A stretch of DNA of 64,000 nucleotides from Staphylospora marina (GTDB lineage: Bacteria; Bacillota; Bacilli; Thermoactinomycetales; Thermoactinomycetaceae): assembly GCF_003856495.1 (NCBI RefSeq), contig NZ_CP034118.1:1746182-1810181 (forward strand), given 5' to 3'. Shown in pieces: positions 16,540 to 25,094 of the stretch. Under the pieces are notes generated by a model, which worked only from the letters and a program-made list of their open reading frames with translations, was not told the origin of the DNA and did no database searches. The translations under genes were made by a program, and so were the position numbers. Position 1 is the stretch's first letter. Each line of letters starts with the position of its first letter.

Positions 16540-17697
16540 TCAATCTTCAAACACGGTCCATTCCTTCTCCGGCTCCGGTCTCATTCCGAGGCCCAGCACC
16601 ATTCCCACCGACACCAGTTGCGTGATGAGCGAGGTTCCCCCGTAGCTCATCAGCGGCAAAGGAAGCCCGGTGATCGGCATCAGCCCGAGCGTCATGCCGA
16701 TATTCTGATACACCTGAAACAGCAGCATGCCGACAACCCCCGCCGCGATCAAGGACGAAAAGGTGTACCCGGAGCGCATGCCGATCCGGATCAGCCGGTA
16801 GATGAGAGCGAGGTACAACAGGATCAGCAAACAACCTCCCACAAACCCGAATTCCTCGGCGATGACGGCAAAAATGAAATCGTTGTGCGGTTCCGGAATC
16901 CAGTTTCCCATGGACTGGGTGCCGTTGTGGAATCCCTTGCCCAACATCATGCCCGACCCGATGGCAATCTTGGCTTGCGTCGCCTGATATCCCGCACCGG
17001 TGGGATCGGAAGCGGGGTCCAAAAAAACCTGAATCCGTTCGATCTGGTGCGGCTTGAGCAGGACATGGAGAAACGGGTGATTTTGTCGGTACAACCACCA
17101 AAGCCCCGCCACCCCTCCGGCCAAAACCGCCAATCCTCCCGTGAACCAACGAATGTCCGCACCTCCGACAAACAACATGGCCACCAGAATTCCGGCGAGA
17201 ACCAATCCCGTTCCCAAGTCGGGTTGTGCTAAAATAATCAGGAAAGGAATGGCAAACAAGGCGGCAATCGGGATGGACAACCCTTTCAGGCTCCCGAATG
17301 TTTCCCGGTGTTCCGTGATCAACTTGGCCATCAGAAGAATGAACACCGGCTTGATCAGCTCCGAGGGTTGAAACTGAAGCCCGCCGATGCGAATCCACTG
17401 CCTGGCACCGTTCACCTCCGTTCCCAAACCGGGAACTTCCACCAATAGCAGGAGAAACAACCCGATTCCGTATAAAAGATAAGGAAAACGGCCCTGCCCC
17501 CACATGCGCCAGTCCACGGCCATGGCCACGATCAACCCCGCGAACCCGGCGACCAGCCACATCAACTGTTTTCCCACGAATGACGGATCCCGGGTGTGAG
17601 TGGCCGACGAAATGGCCATAATGCTGAAGACCGACAGACACACAAGCAGAAGGACGGCAATCCAGTCGATGCGGCGAATCAATCGCATGTTCTTCAT
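16540..17697 (-). CDS. rodA: SEDS peptidoglycan glycosyltransferase, RodA type
   Basis: Polymerises lipid II into glycan strands for side-wall growth, with a class-B PBP partner. The 385-residue protein has about ten helices, the FQPSELIKP motif, the periplasmic loop with DPASDPTGAGYQ, and the EPHNDFIFAVIAEEFGF signature. Residues PITGLPLPLMSYGGTS match the conserved end. The ATG at 17697 follows AAGGGG. The nearest PBP is not in the window. It is divergent from a second SEDS gene 72 bases away. Confidence 0.88.
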   Translation of the reverse strand: MKNMRLIRRIDWIAVLLLVCLSVFSIMAISSATHTRDPSFVGKQLMWLVAGFAGLIVAMAVDWRMWGQGRFPYLLYGIGLFLLLLVEVPGLGTEVNGARQWIRIGGLQFQPSELIKPVFILLMAKLITEHRETFGSLKGLSIPIAALFAIPFLIILAQPDLGTGLVLAGILVAMLFVGGADIRWFTGGLAVLAGGVAGLWWLYRQNHPFLHVLLKPHQIERIQVFLDPASDPTGAGYQATQAKIAIGSGMMLGKGFHNGTQSMGNWIPEPHNDFIFAVIAEEFGFVGGCLLILLYLALIYRLIRIGMRSGYTFSSLIAAGVVGMLLFQVYQNIGMTLGLMPITGLPLPLMSYGGTSLITQLVSVGMVLGLGMRPEPEKEWTVFED

Positions 17698-17769
17698 CGG
17701 TGATCCCCTTACCGCTGCAAATTCGTACAAGCGCGTGATACAAAACGGATCTCAAAGGAGTTTGGAAAC

Positions 17770-18927
17770 ATGAAGCGAGACAGACCCGATTATTGGCTGA
17801 TATTGATCACGTTTCTGTTGCTGGGGTTTGGTCTGGTCATGGTGTTCAGTGCAAGTTATTTCAAAGGTATCATCGATCCGGACATACAGGATTCCTATTT
17901 TTTCTTCAAGCGGCAACTTCTCTTCGGGGGAATCGGGCTGATCCTGTTTTTCGTCTTCTCCAACATTCCCTACCATACATACCGGAAGAACGTCGGTTGG
18001 ATTCTGCTGTTGTCCCTCTTTCTCCTGATCCTGGTCCCTTTGTTCGGAGAAGTGAGAAACGGCGCACGTCGTTGGATCGATCTCGGCATGTTTTCCTTCC
18101 AGCCTTCGGAACTGGTCAAACTGGGCATGATCATCTACACGGCATCCATCATGGTGAAAAAGCAGCCGGTCATGGATGATTTCAAGCGAGCCATCGTTCC
18201 CCCGCTCGTGGTGATCGGATTGATCTGCACCCTGCTGGTCATTCAACCTCATTTCAGTGCGACCGTCATCATTCTGGCCACCTGCATGCTCGTGATTTAC
18301 TGTGCCGGGATCCGCTTCAAACACCTGTTGGTGCTGTTCGCCGCCGGCGTCCCCGTCTTGATCGGGGTCATGGTCACGGGCAGTTACCGGTTGAAACGCC
18401 TGGCATCGCTGACGGATCCGATGTCCGATCCGTCCGGGAGCGGCTATCAGATCCTGCAATCGCTCTACGCCATCGGACCGGGCGGCCTCACCGGAGTGGG
18501 GCTCGGGAAAAGCATTCAAAAAATGGCATACCTTCCGGAAGCCCATACCGATTTCATTTTTTCCATCATCGCGGAAGAACTGGGCTTCATCGGAAGTGCG
18601 TTCCTGATTCTCCTGTTTGTCGCGCTGATCCTGCGGGGAGTGATGATTTCCGTTCAGGCCCCCGATCTGTTCGGTACGCTGCTGGGCATCGGCATCGTGG
18701 GCTTGACGGGCATTGAAACCATCTTCAATCTGGGCGTGGTTACGGCCCTGTTGCCGGTCACCGGCGTTCCCCTTCCGCTGATCAGTTATGGAGGAACCGC
18801 CCTGCTCATCAAAATGATGGGCCTCGGAATCCTGCTCAACATCTCCCGATACCGCACCAAAAAAACAAAGTCGTCGAAGGCGACCCGCCCACAACCGACC
18901 GGCGCACCGCTGACGGGGCAGGGATGA
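17770..18927 (+). CDS. SEDS peptidoglycan glycosyltransferase, FtsW/RodA type
   Basis: Second SEDS polymerase, 385 residues, starting after AAAGGAG. It keeps FQPSELVKLG, DPMSDPSGSGYQ, EAHTDFIFSIIAEELGF and PVTGVPLPLISYGGTA. The long basic C-terminal tail (KTKSSKATRPQPTG) and the LPEAHTDFIF form lean toward the FtsW/SpoVE side, but sequence alone does not separate septal, spore and elongation roles. Divergent arrangement with the rodA-like gene suggests shared upstream control. Confidence 0.85.
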   Translation: MKRDRPDYWLILITFLLLGFGLVMVFSASYFKGIIDPDIQDSYFFFKRQLLFGGIGLILFFVFSNIPYHTYRKNVGWILLLSLFLLILVPLFGEVRNGARRWIDLGMFSFQPSELVKLGMIIYTASIMVKKQPVMDDFKRAIVPPLVVIGLICTLLVIQPHFSATVIILATCMLVIYCAGIRFKHLLVLFAAGVPVLIGVMVTGSYRLKRLASLTDPMSDPSGSGYQILQSLYAIGPGGLTGVGLGKSIQKMAYLPEAHTDFIFSIIAEELGFIGSAFLILLFVALILRGVMISVQAPDLFGTLLGIGIVGLTGIETIFNLGVVTALLPVTGVPLPLISYGGTALLIKMMGLGILLNISRYRTKKTKSSKATRPQPTGAPLTGQG

Positions 18928-19009
18928 TGCTTCCCTCGACGATTCTCACGAAACGTTCGCCCGTCCCGGCGCCCATCCGGACGGGCGAATTCCTCTTTGA
19001 GCTGTCCGA

Positions 19010-19465
19010 TCACTCCCGCTCGAGACCGATGAGGAGAATCCCGTCTTTTCCCCAAATCTTTTTCGTCCGGAATCCGTATTTTCGGTAACAGCGGATCGCC
19101 GGGCCGTTTTTCATCCCCGTACTCACCTCAAAGCGGGTGATTCCGGGATGCCCGAGCACCTCCTCAAGGAGGGAAGAAGCCACTCCCCGCCGGAAAAAAT
19201 CCGGGTGAACGGCAAGACGGGTAATGGTGAGGACCGAGCCGTTCCGTTCGTAAGAGATCACGCCGGCCACACGGGATCCGCAAACGGCCGCCATCCAGGT
19301 GTCCGGAGATCGCCGAATCTGTTCTTTCCCCTGTCTGAGCGGCGGGAAATCGTCCACTCCAAGCAGTGCCGCCTCCACCCGATACGCGGCGTGCAGCACC
19401 TCCACCAATTCATCCACCCATTCCCCGCGTCCGGGATGAATCTTCATCACTTCGAAGCGGGTCAT
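19010..19465 (-). CDS. GNAT-family N-acetyltransferase
   Basis: Acetyl-CoA-dependent acetyltransferase, 151 residues. The acetyl-CoA loop is present as LAVHPDFFRRGVASSLLEEV, followed by the C-terminal RCYRKYGFRTKK pattern. The substrate is unknown. Its ATG overlaps the stop of the upstream [2Fe-2S] gene (ATGA), and GGGAG lies upstream, which fixes the start at 19465. Confidence 0.85.
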   Translation of the reverse strand: MTRFEVMKIHPGRGEWVDELVEVLHAAYRVEAALLGVDDFPPLRQGKEQIRRSPDTWMAAVCGSRVAGVISYERNGSVLTITRLAVHPDFFRRGVASSLLEEVLGHPGITRFEVSTGMKNGPAIRCYRKYGFRTKKIWGKDGILLIGLERE

Positions 19466-19761
19466 CCGGCGATTTCTCCCTGTGCTTCCACGATGACATC
19501 GCCATGTACGAACGGTTGGCACGCCAACCTTCCGCCATCGGCAAGGGAACCATCCATCAGGCGGAACCATTTCAATTCCGTATGCTCGCTGAGGTGTTCC
19601 ATGCCTTCCCTGACCCGGACCTCACCAGTCCCGCAACGCCCGGTGGTGCACCGGAACGGGACGGGGATGCCCCGGACGGTCGCTTCGAGCCAAAGACCGG
19701 CGCCGTTTGCCGCGTTCATTTTATAGGTTTTGCCTTCCACCACGATTGTCACACAGTACAT
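19462..19761 (-). CDS. [2Fe-2S] ferredoxin-like protein lacking one canonical cysteine
   Basis: A 99-residue adrenodoxin/plant-type ferredoxin-fold protein. Plant-type ferredoxins bind the cluster with Cys-x4-Cys-x2-Cys and a distal Cys. Here the loop reads RCTTGRCGTGEV, so Cys38 and Cys43 are present but the third position is Gly46 (codon GGT); the distal Cys81 is in RLACQPF. Residue Cys3 is unlikely to substitute. The ATG at 19761 follows AAGGGAG. It is translationally coupled to a GNAT gene. Either the cluster is altered or absent, or the site carries a single-base error (TGT to GGT). Confidence 0.8.
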   Translation of the reverse strand: MYCVTIVVEGKTYKMNAANGAGLWLEATVRGIPVPFRCTTGRCGTGEVRVREGMEHLSEHTELKWFRLMDGSLADGGRLACQPFVHGDVIVEAQGEIAG

Positions 19762-19855
19762 GCAAAAATCCACTCCCTTGCCGGTTCCGTTCACGAAAAA
19801 ACCATCATCTCCGGACGGAGGATGATGGCATTCGTTTGCGTCGGGGTCAATGCAA

Positions 19856-20470
19856 TCACTTGGTATCAAACGTCTTTTTGTGTTGCGGATTCCAAAGAAT
19901 CCAACCGATCCAGGCAGCCGCGAAGGGCAGTGCCACCAAGACCAGCTTTGTGCCGTATTGGTGAAGGGCGTCAAACACGATTTCCCAATTGGCTCCCAGC
20001 ACGTACCCCAGGCCGATGAATGACGCACTCCAGAAAACGGCGCCGGTATAGGCATAAAGGGCGAACCGCGGGAACGGGATGTTGGAGATGCCTGCCAGAT
20101 ACGCCGTCACGTGGCGAACACCGGGAATGAAGTATCCGAAAAAGAGAAGCAAACTGCCGTATTTTCGAAACAGCACCCGGGTCACTCTCAGCCGTCTTCG
20201 CGTGATGAAAATCTTGGGACCGTATTTTTTGAGAAAGGGATATCCGAAGGAAAGGCCGAGAACGTAACTGAGTGTGATTCCGCACATGGAACCGACCAAC
20301 GCACTCAGAAAGGTGGGAACCAACTGAAGCCGGCCGACGGATGAAAGATAACCCACAAACGTCATCATGATTTCATCCGGAAGCGGCAATCCCACAATCC
20401 CCAACATCAGGAAGAGGAATATTCCGATGTAGCCGTATTCCAGCAACAGATCGAAGAGTGCTTGTTCCAT
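19856..20470 (-). CDS. DedA-family membrane protein
   Basis: SNARE-associated/VTT-domain membrane protein, 204 residues. The DedA signature is visible in GLPLPDEIMMTFVGYL and in the second half GYFIPGVRHVTAYLAGISNIPF. DedA proteins act in membrane homeostasis, including undecaprenyl phosphate or phosphatidylethanolamine translocation. The helix-rich C-terminus ends in a basic tail. It lies 94 bases upstream of the ferredoxin-like gene. Confidence 0.9.
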   Translation of the reverse strand: MEQALFDLLLEYGYIGIFLFLMLGIVGLPLPDEIMMTFVGYLSSVGRLQLVPTFLSALVGSMCGITLSYVLGLSFGYPFLKKYGPKIFITRRRLRVTRVLFRKYGSLLLFFGYFIPGVRHVTAYLAGISNIPFPRFALYAYTGAVFWSASFIGLGYVLGANWEIVFDALHQYGTKLVLVALPFAAAWIGWILWNPQHKKTFDTK

Positions 20471-20550
20471 GGTTCAACCCCGTTTATCCTCTCTTCAAAA
20501 CACCTATAGCATATCATACTTCCAATCGGGACAAAAGATGCTCCCCGTAC

Positions 20551-21279
20551 TCACGGGCGAAGGCTTCTCAACACGCGGATGCCGTTGAGATGCATGTGGT
20601 ACAGAAACACCAGGTCGAGGAAGTCGGCATCGTGAGCGGCAATTCCTTCCTTTATGGCGACATCGACGGGCAGATCGTACGTCCTCGAATGGCTGGCCGG
20701 AACGATCACTTCCGCCCGCGCATTTTGTTCATTGGCAAACAGGCGGATACCGGTGGCGTTCTGGTAGATGCACAGATCGGTGCAATCGCCCACGACGAGG
20801 AACGTGGCCGGCCCTTGCTCCAACACGTTTTCCAACCACTCGAAAAAGCGCACCCCTTCTTCATCGGTGCCGAACAATCCGTTTGTGGCGTTTTTCCGGA
20901 ACACCCGGACACCATCAAGCGAAGCGAATCGCTGAAGCGGCTCCACCACTTCCGCCTCTTCCGTTCCCCGGATGCAGTGAGGAGGAAACGCGGAAAATTC
21001 CACGGCATCCGGCGGATGGGAATCGTTCAGGAACACGAATCTGCTTGCCGGGACTCCTTTGTCCATCGCCGCTTGCAAAAGTTCGCTCACGTGCGTCACC
21101 ATTTCCGCCACCCGTTCGCTGGACAAAGGCCCTGTCTCGCAAAATCCCTTCAATACATCCACCACCACGATCACGATGTGATCCGCCCCGCCCGCATCAC
21201 GAATCACTTCATCCAACGTCAATTCGGGGTTTGCCTCCGCCCACTCCTTCAAGTAACGGATGAATGTTTGTTCCCGCAT
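20551..21279 (-). CDS. Isochorismatase/nicotinamidase-family cysteine hydrolase
   Basis: A 242-residue cysteine hydrolase. The catalytic triad is recognisable: Asp in VVVDVLKGF, Lys in VFRKNATNGLFGT, and the nucleophile Cys in VVGDCTDLCIYQNA. The metal-site pattern NDSHPPDAVEF fits nicotinamidases, so NAD+ salvage is the best guess. The first 30 residues are an additional helix (MREQTFIRYLKEWAE). The ATG at 21279 follows GGAGGAG. It lies downstream of the M42 gene across a tandem repeat region. Confidence 0.88.
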   Translation of the reverse strand: MREQTFIRYLKEWAEANPELTLDEVIRDAGGADHIVIVVVDVLKGFCETGPLSSERVAEMVTHVSELLQAAMDKGVPASRFVFLNDSHPPDAVEFSAFPPHCIRGTEEAEVVEPLQRFASLDGVRVFRKNATNGLFGTDEEGVRFFEWLENVLEQGPATFLVVGDCTDLCIYQNATGIRLFANEQNARAEVIVPASHSRTYDLPVDVAIKEGIAAHDADFLDLVFLYHMHLNGIRVLRSLRP

Positions 21280-21374
21280 GAATGTCACTCCTCCTCCGGG
21301 CTGATTGCATGGACAATTCGATCTTATCAGAACGCGGCCGTGACAGGAAGTCAAAACGCGATGGCATTCGGTCT

Positions 21375-21690
21375 GTCGGTTGCCCATCCCTGCTCGTTTC
21401 GTTGCCGGCAAAGGCTCTTTCAGGAATTGACAGCGGAGAGGCTGGGCTGTACATATTGCATGGCCTGCCGCTGGCAATCCCTGTTCGTTTCGTTGCCGGC
21501 GCAAAGGCTCTCTCAGGGGTGCCAGCCGAGAGGTTGTACGTAATGCATAGTTTGTCGGTTGCCCATCCTGCTCGTTTCGTTGCCGGCGCAAAGGCTCTCT
21601 CAGGGGTGCCAGCCGAGAGGTTGTACGTAATGCATGGTTTGTCGGTTGCCCATCCTGCTCGTTTCGTTGCCGGCGCAAAGGCGTCACTGC
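21375..21690. repeat. Four-copy imperfect tandem repeat of about 87 bp
   Basis: The segment CGTTTCGTTGCCGG recurs at 21395, 21486, 21573 and 21660, giving periods of 91, 87 and 87 bases. The last two full units, with GGCTCTCTCAGGGG and TTGTACGTAATGCAT, are almost identical; the first two are diverged. Each unit contains a short stem CTCTC...GAGAG. There are no unique spacers, so it is not a CRISPR array. The repeats fill most of the gap between the M42 and cysteine hydrolase genes. Confidence 0.9.
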
Positions 21691-21710
21691 CACTCTCCGA
21701 ATTCTGCCGT

Positions 21711-22772
21711 TTACCACGTCGTCAGTTGGTTCAGGACGTCTCGGTCCAGCTCTTTGATGGTTTCGACGAGCAATCGGGCTGCATTTTCGAGATCGCGGCG
21801 ACTGATCATGGAAACGTGGCTGTGGATGTATCGGGCGGCGACTCCGATGACCAGAGAAGGAACGCCCTTCTTGAACAGATGAAACCGCCCGGCATCCGTG
21901 CCTCCGCCCGTGATGATGTCGATCTGGTAAGGGATCCCGTGTTTTTCCGCCACGCGCACCACAAAGTCCCGCAACTTGAGGTGAGGAATCATGGTGGCAT
22001 CCAGGAAAGTGATGATGGGTCCCTGTCTCAGCCTGGCCTTGTTGGTGCCTTCGCTCCCCGGATGGTCCTCGGCCACTCCCACATCCAAGGCGAATGCCAC
22101 TTCCGGTTCCACCACCCACGACGAGGTGGATGCACCGCGAAGGCCCACTTCTTCCTGAACCGTGGCACCGGCGATCACGGTGTTGGGATGCTTTTCCATC
22201 CGCAAGCGGGACAAGATCTCCAGCGCCAACCAGCAACCGACCCTGTTGTCGAGTGCCTTGGCGAGTATGGTGTCACCGTCGGGCATGATTTCAAACGGAC
22301 AGACCGGTACGACCGGATCTCCCACGCGAATGCCCCATTCTTTCACTTGTTCATCGCTTTCGGCACCCACATCGATGAACATTTCACGGATCGGCACCAA
22401 GCGGTTTCTTTCTTCGGGGGTGAGCACATGCGGGGGTTTGCAACCGATCACTCCGCGAAATCTTTTCTTTCCGGAAATGACGGTCACTCTTTGCGCCAAA
22501 AGAACCTGACTCCACCACCCCCCGAGCGGGGTGAACCGAAGCATTCCGCTCCGGGTGATTTCCGAAACCATGAACCCCACTTCGTCCAAATGGCCGGCCA
22601 GCAAAATGCGGGGGTGTTCCGTTTCCCCTTTTTTTTCGGCGAAGATGCTTCCCAAACGGTCGTACATGACCGGAAAACCGAGCTTGTCCATTTCGCTGCG
22701 CATGATTTGCCGAACTTCGTCTTCCGCTCCGGGGACTCCCGGGGCTTCCGCAAGTTCCATCAGTCGTCTCAT
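21711..22772 (-). CDS. M42-family metallo-aminopeptidase
   Basis: Cytosolic di-zinc aminopeptidase (FrvX/YsdC/PepA-like), 353 residues. Metal and catalytic residues appear in order: His in LAGHLDEVGF, Asp in KALDNRVGCW, the Glu-Glu pair in VQEEVGLRG, Asp in FALDVGVAE, and His in YIHSHVSMI. The ATG at 22772 follows AAAGGAGG. It is divergent from a secreted protein gene. Cleaved substrates are probably short peptides, possibly from an N-terminal Glu/Asp or Leu. Confidence 0.9.
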   Translation of the reverse strand: MRRLMELAEAPGVPGAEDEVRQIMRSEMDKLGFPVMYDRLGSIFAEKKGETEHPRILLAGHLDEVGFMVSEITRSGMLRFTPLGGWWSQVLLAQRVTVISGKKRFRGVIGCKPPHVLTPEERNRLVPIREMFIDVGAESDEQVKEWGIRVGDPVVPVCPFEIMPDGDTILAKALDNRVGCWLALEILSRLRMEKHPNTVIAGATVQEEVGLRGASTSSWVVEPEVAFALDVGVAEDHPGSEGTNKARLRQGPIITFLDATMIPHLKLRDFVVRVAEKHGIPYQIDIITGGGTDAGRFHLFKKGVPSLVIGVAARYIHSHVSMISRRDLENAARLLVETIKELDRDVLNQLTTW

Positions 22773-22938
22773 CCGCGTCCCTCCTTTTCCCATAAGGTCC
22801 GCTCTCATCGGGGCGTTTTATTCCGGCCCCCACAGACTTAACCACCGGCAGAAATTCACTGTCATGTCGGGAAACGATCCCGCAGACACTATCCCGGGAA
22901 CATGTGTCGGCCAAACCACGGCGAGGAGGTGGCCCCGC

Positions 22939-24579
22939 ATGTCCGAACGATGGCTTCGGAACACAGGTTTTCTGTTAATGGCTCTGATCGTCATGCTGCT
23001 TCCTGCCGGCATGCTGCGGGCGGCTGATTCGACTGAATCCGGGGAGCTTCCGCTTTACCCGATGCTGGCGGACTACGGGGGTGCCATCAGGGAGAAAACG
23101 CCCCGGGCCGACGGACATCGTCACATCGACACGCCCGCTACCATCCGGGAACTCAAACGTTTGCATACGGATACGTATTTTTTCTTGATCTGGGATGCAA
23201 AAACGGACTGGGACGACCTCAGACGGGAGTTTCTTCCCGCGGCTCAAGCTGAGGGGATCCGGGTATTTGCGTATCTCGTACCACCTTCGGAAAGCAAGGC
23301 TCGCCGCTCCGAACCGTTCGGCACCGATTACGTGGCGTGGTTTCGGGAAATCGGCCGTCTTTCCAGGCAGTACCCCAATCTCAAGGGGATGGTGATCGAT
23401 GACTTCACCGAAAATCTGTCTCATTTCACGCCGGATCTGATGAAAAAAATCCGTGCGGCGGGAAAAAAGGAAAACCCGAAGATTCTCTTTTATGCCCAAG
23501 TTTATCACCCGTCGCTCACACCCGCTTTCATCAAGACCTATGCTCCCCTTGTCGACGGATTGGTCATGGCGTTCAGGGACGGCAGGGATCGCAATACCCA
23601 GCGTCTCGACCGGCTGACCGAACAGATCGACCAAATCCGTTATCAACTGGAGCAATCCCGCCTTCCGCTGATCCTGATGGTCTACGCCAGCCGATTGTCG
23701 GCCACGCCGGCAAGCCCGAGTGCGGAATACGTAAGCGGGGCACTGGTTCCGGCGCTGGAGAGACTCAGATTGGATCGCCTGCAGGGAGTGGTCACGTACG
23801 TGACGGAGAAACGCATCCAACGCAAGGACGCGGTGGGAGCCGTTTCCGGAAATGCGTACGCGAGCCTGTTCTCCCCCGCTCGGGGAGATGCCCGGCGCGA
23901 CATGGTGGAATGGGTGCAACGGGTCCATGTGAAAAAACCGTCTTCAGGCTCTTTGTCTTTTCAGGTCTTTCAGGTGTCCCCGTCGGGAGCGCCGAAGGGA
24001 GCCCATGTCCTCCAATTGCTGGTCGACGGGAAAACGGTGTGGCAGCAGGACGTTTCCGGACTTCGTCCGTATGCATGGCATGCCCGGACCGTTCACCTGG
24101 GCCGTCACCTGCAAGGAAAGAGCCAGGCGGTGTTGTCATTCCGTCTGGTCCGGACCGGAAAAGGAACCTGGTGTTACACCGGGATCGACGATTTGAGGCC
24201 GGAAGGATTCACCGTCAACAATGCGGATTTCGAACTGGGGGATCATGGATGGACCGTGGTGGCCGGAAGCAGGGGCATGATCGGCGACGTGATTTATCAC
24301 GATCCGAACCGGTCCAAACGGACGTTTTCGGTGGTGAGCAAATATTACGCGGCGTTCCGGATTTACAAGCTGACTTCGGAACGCACCGGCCCCCGTCTGT
24401 CCGCTTCGGCGGATACCCTTCTGGTCAGGGTTCTTGAAGGGAAACATGAAGAAAGCCTGAATTTGCTGGAAAAGATGATTCCTCTCATTCTCTTTGACAA
24501 AAAACTTTCCATCGACGAAAAACAGCTCCTGGTCCGACTCTGTCATGATTTGCACCGCCGGCTGGAAGACGAACGCTGA
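22939..24579 (+). CDS. Secreted TIM-barrel-like protein of unknown function
   Basis: A 546-residue exported protein: signal peptide residues 1-29 ending LRA-AD, then an alpha/beta region (30-310) with strands such as TDTYFFLIWDAKTDWDD, GIRVFAYLVPP, LKGMVIDDFTENL and ILFYAQVY, which resembles a GH-like TIM barrel. The IDDF segment is a candidate acidic site. Residues 330-480 form a beta-rich domain resembling a carbohydrate-binding jelly roll, and the C-terminus is helical. GAGGAGGTGG lies before the ATG. I cannot assign a named family; a glycan-active enzyme is a guess. Confidence 0.75.
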   Translation: MSERWLRNTGFLLMALIVMLLPAGMLRAADSTESGELPLYPMLADYGGAIREKTPRADGHRHIDTPATIRELKRLHTDTYFFLIWDAKTDWDDLRREFLPAAQAEGIRVFAYLVPPSESKARRSEPFGTDYVAWFREIGRLSRQYPNLKGMVIDDFTENLSHFTPDLMKKIRAAGKKENPKILFYAQVYHPSLTPAFIKTYAPLVDGLVMAFRDGRDRNTQRLDRLTEQIDQIRYQLEQSRLPLILMVYASRLSATPASPSAEYVSGALVPALERLRLDRLQGVVTYVTEKRIQRKDAVGAVSGNAYASLFSPARGDARRDMVEWVQRVHVKKPSSGSLSFQVFQVSPSGAPKGAHVLQLLVDGKTVWQQDVSGLRPYAWHARTVHLGRHLQGKSQAVLSFRLVRTGKGTWCYTGIDDLRPEGFTVNNADFELGDHGWTVVAGSRGMIGDVIYHDPNRSKRTFSVVSKYYAAFRIYKLTSERTGPRLSASADTLLVRVLEGKHEESLNLLEKMIPLILFDKKLSIDEKQLLVRLCHDLHRRLEDER

Positions 24580-24602
24580 CGGTCCGGCCGCATGATCCAC
24601 AC

Positions 24603-24631
24603 AAAAAACCGCCGCCCGAATCGGGCGGCGG
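24603..24631 (-). terminator. Terminator of the 94-aa hypothetical gene
   Basis: CCGCCGCCCG-ATT-CGGGCGGCGG followed by six T residues on the minus strand. Confidence 0.85.
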
Positions 24632-24661
24632 CGAACCTGAATTCGTTCTCTTCCCGGGCAA

Positions 24662-24946
24662 CTACGCCTCCCGGTAAGGCGCGCGTTTTCGGAAATTGTC
24701 CGACGCGTCGGCGATGGCCAGCTGGTTTTCCAAATCATTGATGATTCCCGTGTAGTACGCGGAAGCTTCGTCCATTTTCCCCATCCGCTCCAAATCCTCC
24801 ATGGCTTCATAAGCCTTCTTCAACGCTTCAAACGTCTCCCGGAATTCATCGGGACCAAGAAGCGGAGGCCGGTCATCCCCTTCTTCGGACCAAAACATCC
24901 GGTATCGCTCCAAATACGCTTCATAGGAAGAGAAATCAGGATGCAT
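24662..24946 (-). CDS. Hypothetical helical protein
   Basis: A 94-residue acidic protein, MHPDFSSYEAYLERY..., with two long amphipathic helices around FRETFEALKKAYEAMEDLERM and IINDLENQLAIAD. No membrane segment is visible. I do not recognise a family. The second ATG (24946) has GGGGGA seven bases upstream and is preferred. It has its own terminator. Confidence 0.65.
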   Translation of the reverse strand: MHPDFSSYEAYLERYRMFWSEEGDDRPPLLGPDEFRETFEALKKAYEAMEDLERMGKMDEASAYYTGIINDLENQLAIADASDNFRKRAPYREA

Positions 24947-25046
24947 GCCCATGTCCCCCGATCGTTCAAGATCTCTTTCTTACCTTTTCCCGGATGGGGG
25001 AATTTATGCCGTATGCGTTTCGGGTCACGCACTTGTCCGGAAAATG

Positions 25047-25070
25047 AAAAAAGACACCGCGACGGTGTCT
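25047..25070 (-). terminator. Terminator of RNase P RNA
   Basis: AGACACC-GTCGC-GGTGTCT followed by T residues on the minus strand, 25 bases after the RNA 3' end. Confidence 0.85.
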
Positions 25071-25094
25071 TGATGTTTGACTTGCAAGCCGATC

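Noticed and set aside
21375..21690. CRISPR array
   Set aside because: The units are contiguous tandem copies without unique spacers, and no cas genes are present.
21282..22841. 519-codon plus-strand open frame across the tandem repeat
   Set aside because: It runs antisense over the M42 gene, has no ribosome binding site, and its repeats arise from the DNA repeat, not a protein family.
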